A stretch of 6,481 nucleotides of DNA from Chitinophaga pinensis (GTDB lineage Bacteria > Bacteroidota > Bacteroidia > Chitinophagales > Chitinophagaceae): NCBI GenBank assembly GCA_943331145.2, contig CALQKL020000128.1, positions 1-6,481 of the forward strand, read 5' to 3'. Below the pieces are notes generated by a model, which made no database searches, was not told the origin of the DNA, and saw only the letters and a program-made list of their open reading frames with translations. The translations under genes and the position numbers were made by a program. Shown here in pieces: positions 6,444 to 6,481 of this stretch. Within the stretch, counting starts at the first letter, position 1. Every line of letters begins with the position of its first letter.

Positions 6444-6481
6444 TCATCCAGCTGCATTAAAGTGACCGCCGCCATTAAAAT
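6444..6481 (-). CDS. DHH/DHHA1 family phosphoesterase (NrnA-like), C-terminal end only, ending at an early TGA
   Basis: The minus-strand frame entering from the right edge reads FNGGGHFNAAG and then meets TGA (complement of 6444-6446). GGGH-x2-AxG is the glycine-rich substrate-binding motif of the DHHA1 domain found near the C-terminus of bifunctional oligoribonuclease/pAp phosphatases (NrnA type) and related RecJ-like enzymes, which degrade short oligonucleotides and pAp in the cytosol. Only 11 codons are visible, but the motif is distinctive and the in-frame continuation past the stop (see the next entry) supports it. The family normally has a second glycine after AAG plus about 30 more residues, so the product appears truncated or the TGA is a sequence error. 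Most of the gene lies outside the window; the DHH metal-binding motifs cannot be checked. It is co-directional with the FKBP gene downstream. Confidence 0.65.
   Translation of the reverse strand, partial: FNGGGHFNAAG

Noticed and set aside
6444..6446. TGA read as glycine (alternative genetic code) or selenocysteine
   Set aside because: The other five genes give about 1,890 codons with no in-frame TGA and all use GGN for glycine, so reassignment is not supported. The expected residue is glycine and no selenocysteine insertion context is suggested.

Overview
The window is AT-rich (about two-thirds A+T by eye) and reads as a chromosomal segment of a Bacteroidota member. Several independent signs agree: SprB-type repeats on a secreted beta-helix protein (the kind exported by the type IX secretion system), a DUF1599 gene next to a MauE/DoxX-thioredoxin membrane protein and divergent from folP, a two-domain FKBP lipoprotein with an SSC lipobox, almost exclusive use of TAA stops, and no obvious Shine-Dalgarno sequences. 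I cannot place it below phylum or class.

Layout. (1) 1-2186, minus: the first ~728 codons of a large exported protein made of a signal peptide, a right-handed parallel beta-helix and at least two long SprB-like super-repeats. It runs off the left edge. (2) 2187-2654: 468 bases without a gene. (3) 2655-4328, minus: a two-gene operon of a DUF1599 protein (internally duplicated) followed by a membrane redox protein combining a MauE/DoxX-like part with a thioredoxin-like part. (4) 4329-4432: a short divergent promoter region. (5) 4433-5266, plus: folP, dihydropteroate synthase. (6) 5267-5322: a convergent gap with a strong hairpin that, from its T-tract, terminates the minus-strand transcript. 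(7) 5323-6481, minus: an operon of a DHH/DHHA1 phosphoesterase (only its C-terminal end is in the window) followed by an FKBP-type peptidyl-prolyl isomerase lipoprotein.

How they fit together. Most of this is housekeeping or envelope biology: folate synthesis (FolP), envelope protein folding (FKBP lipoprotein), envelope thiol chemistry (MauE/DoxX-thioredoxin protein), and a surface or secreted beta-helix adhesin or glycan-active protein. The DUF1599 protein has no established function.

The point most worth a second look is at the right edge. The DHH phosphoesterase is interrupted by an in-frame TGA exactly where the family has the second glycine of its C-terminal glycine-rich motif, and the remaining ~30 codons of the usual tail continue in frame to a TAA 11 bases before the FKBP start. 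I did not find a convincing new defence system or mobile element in this window.
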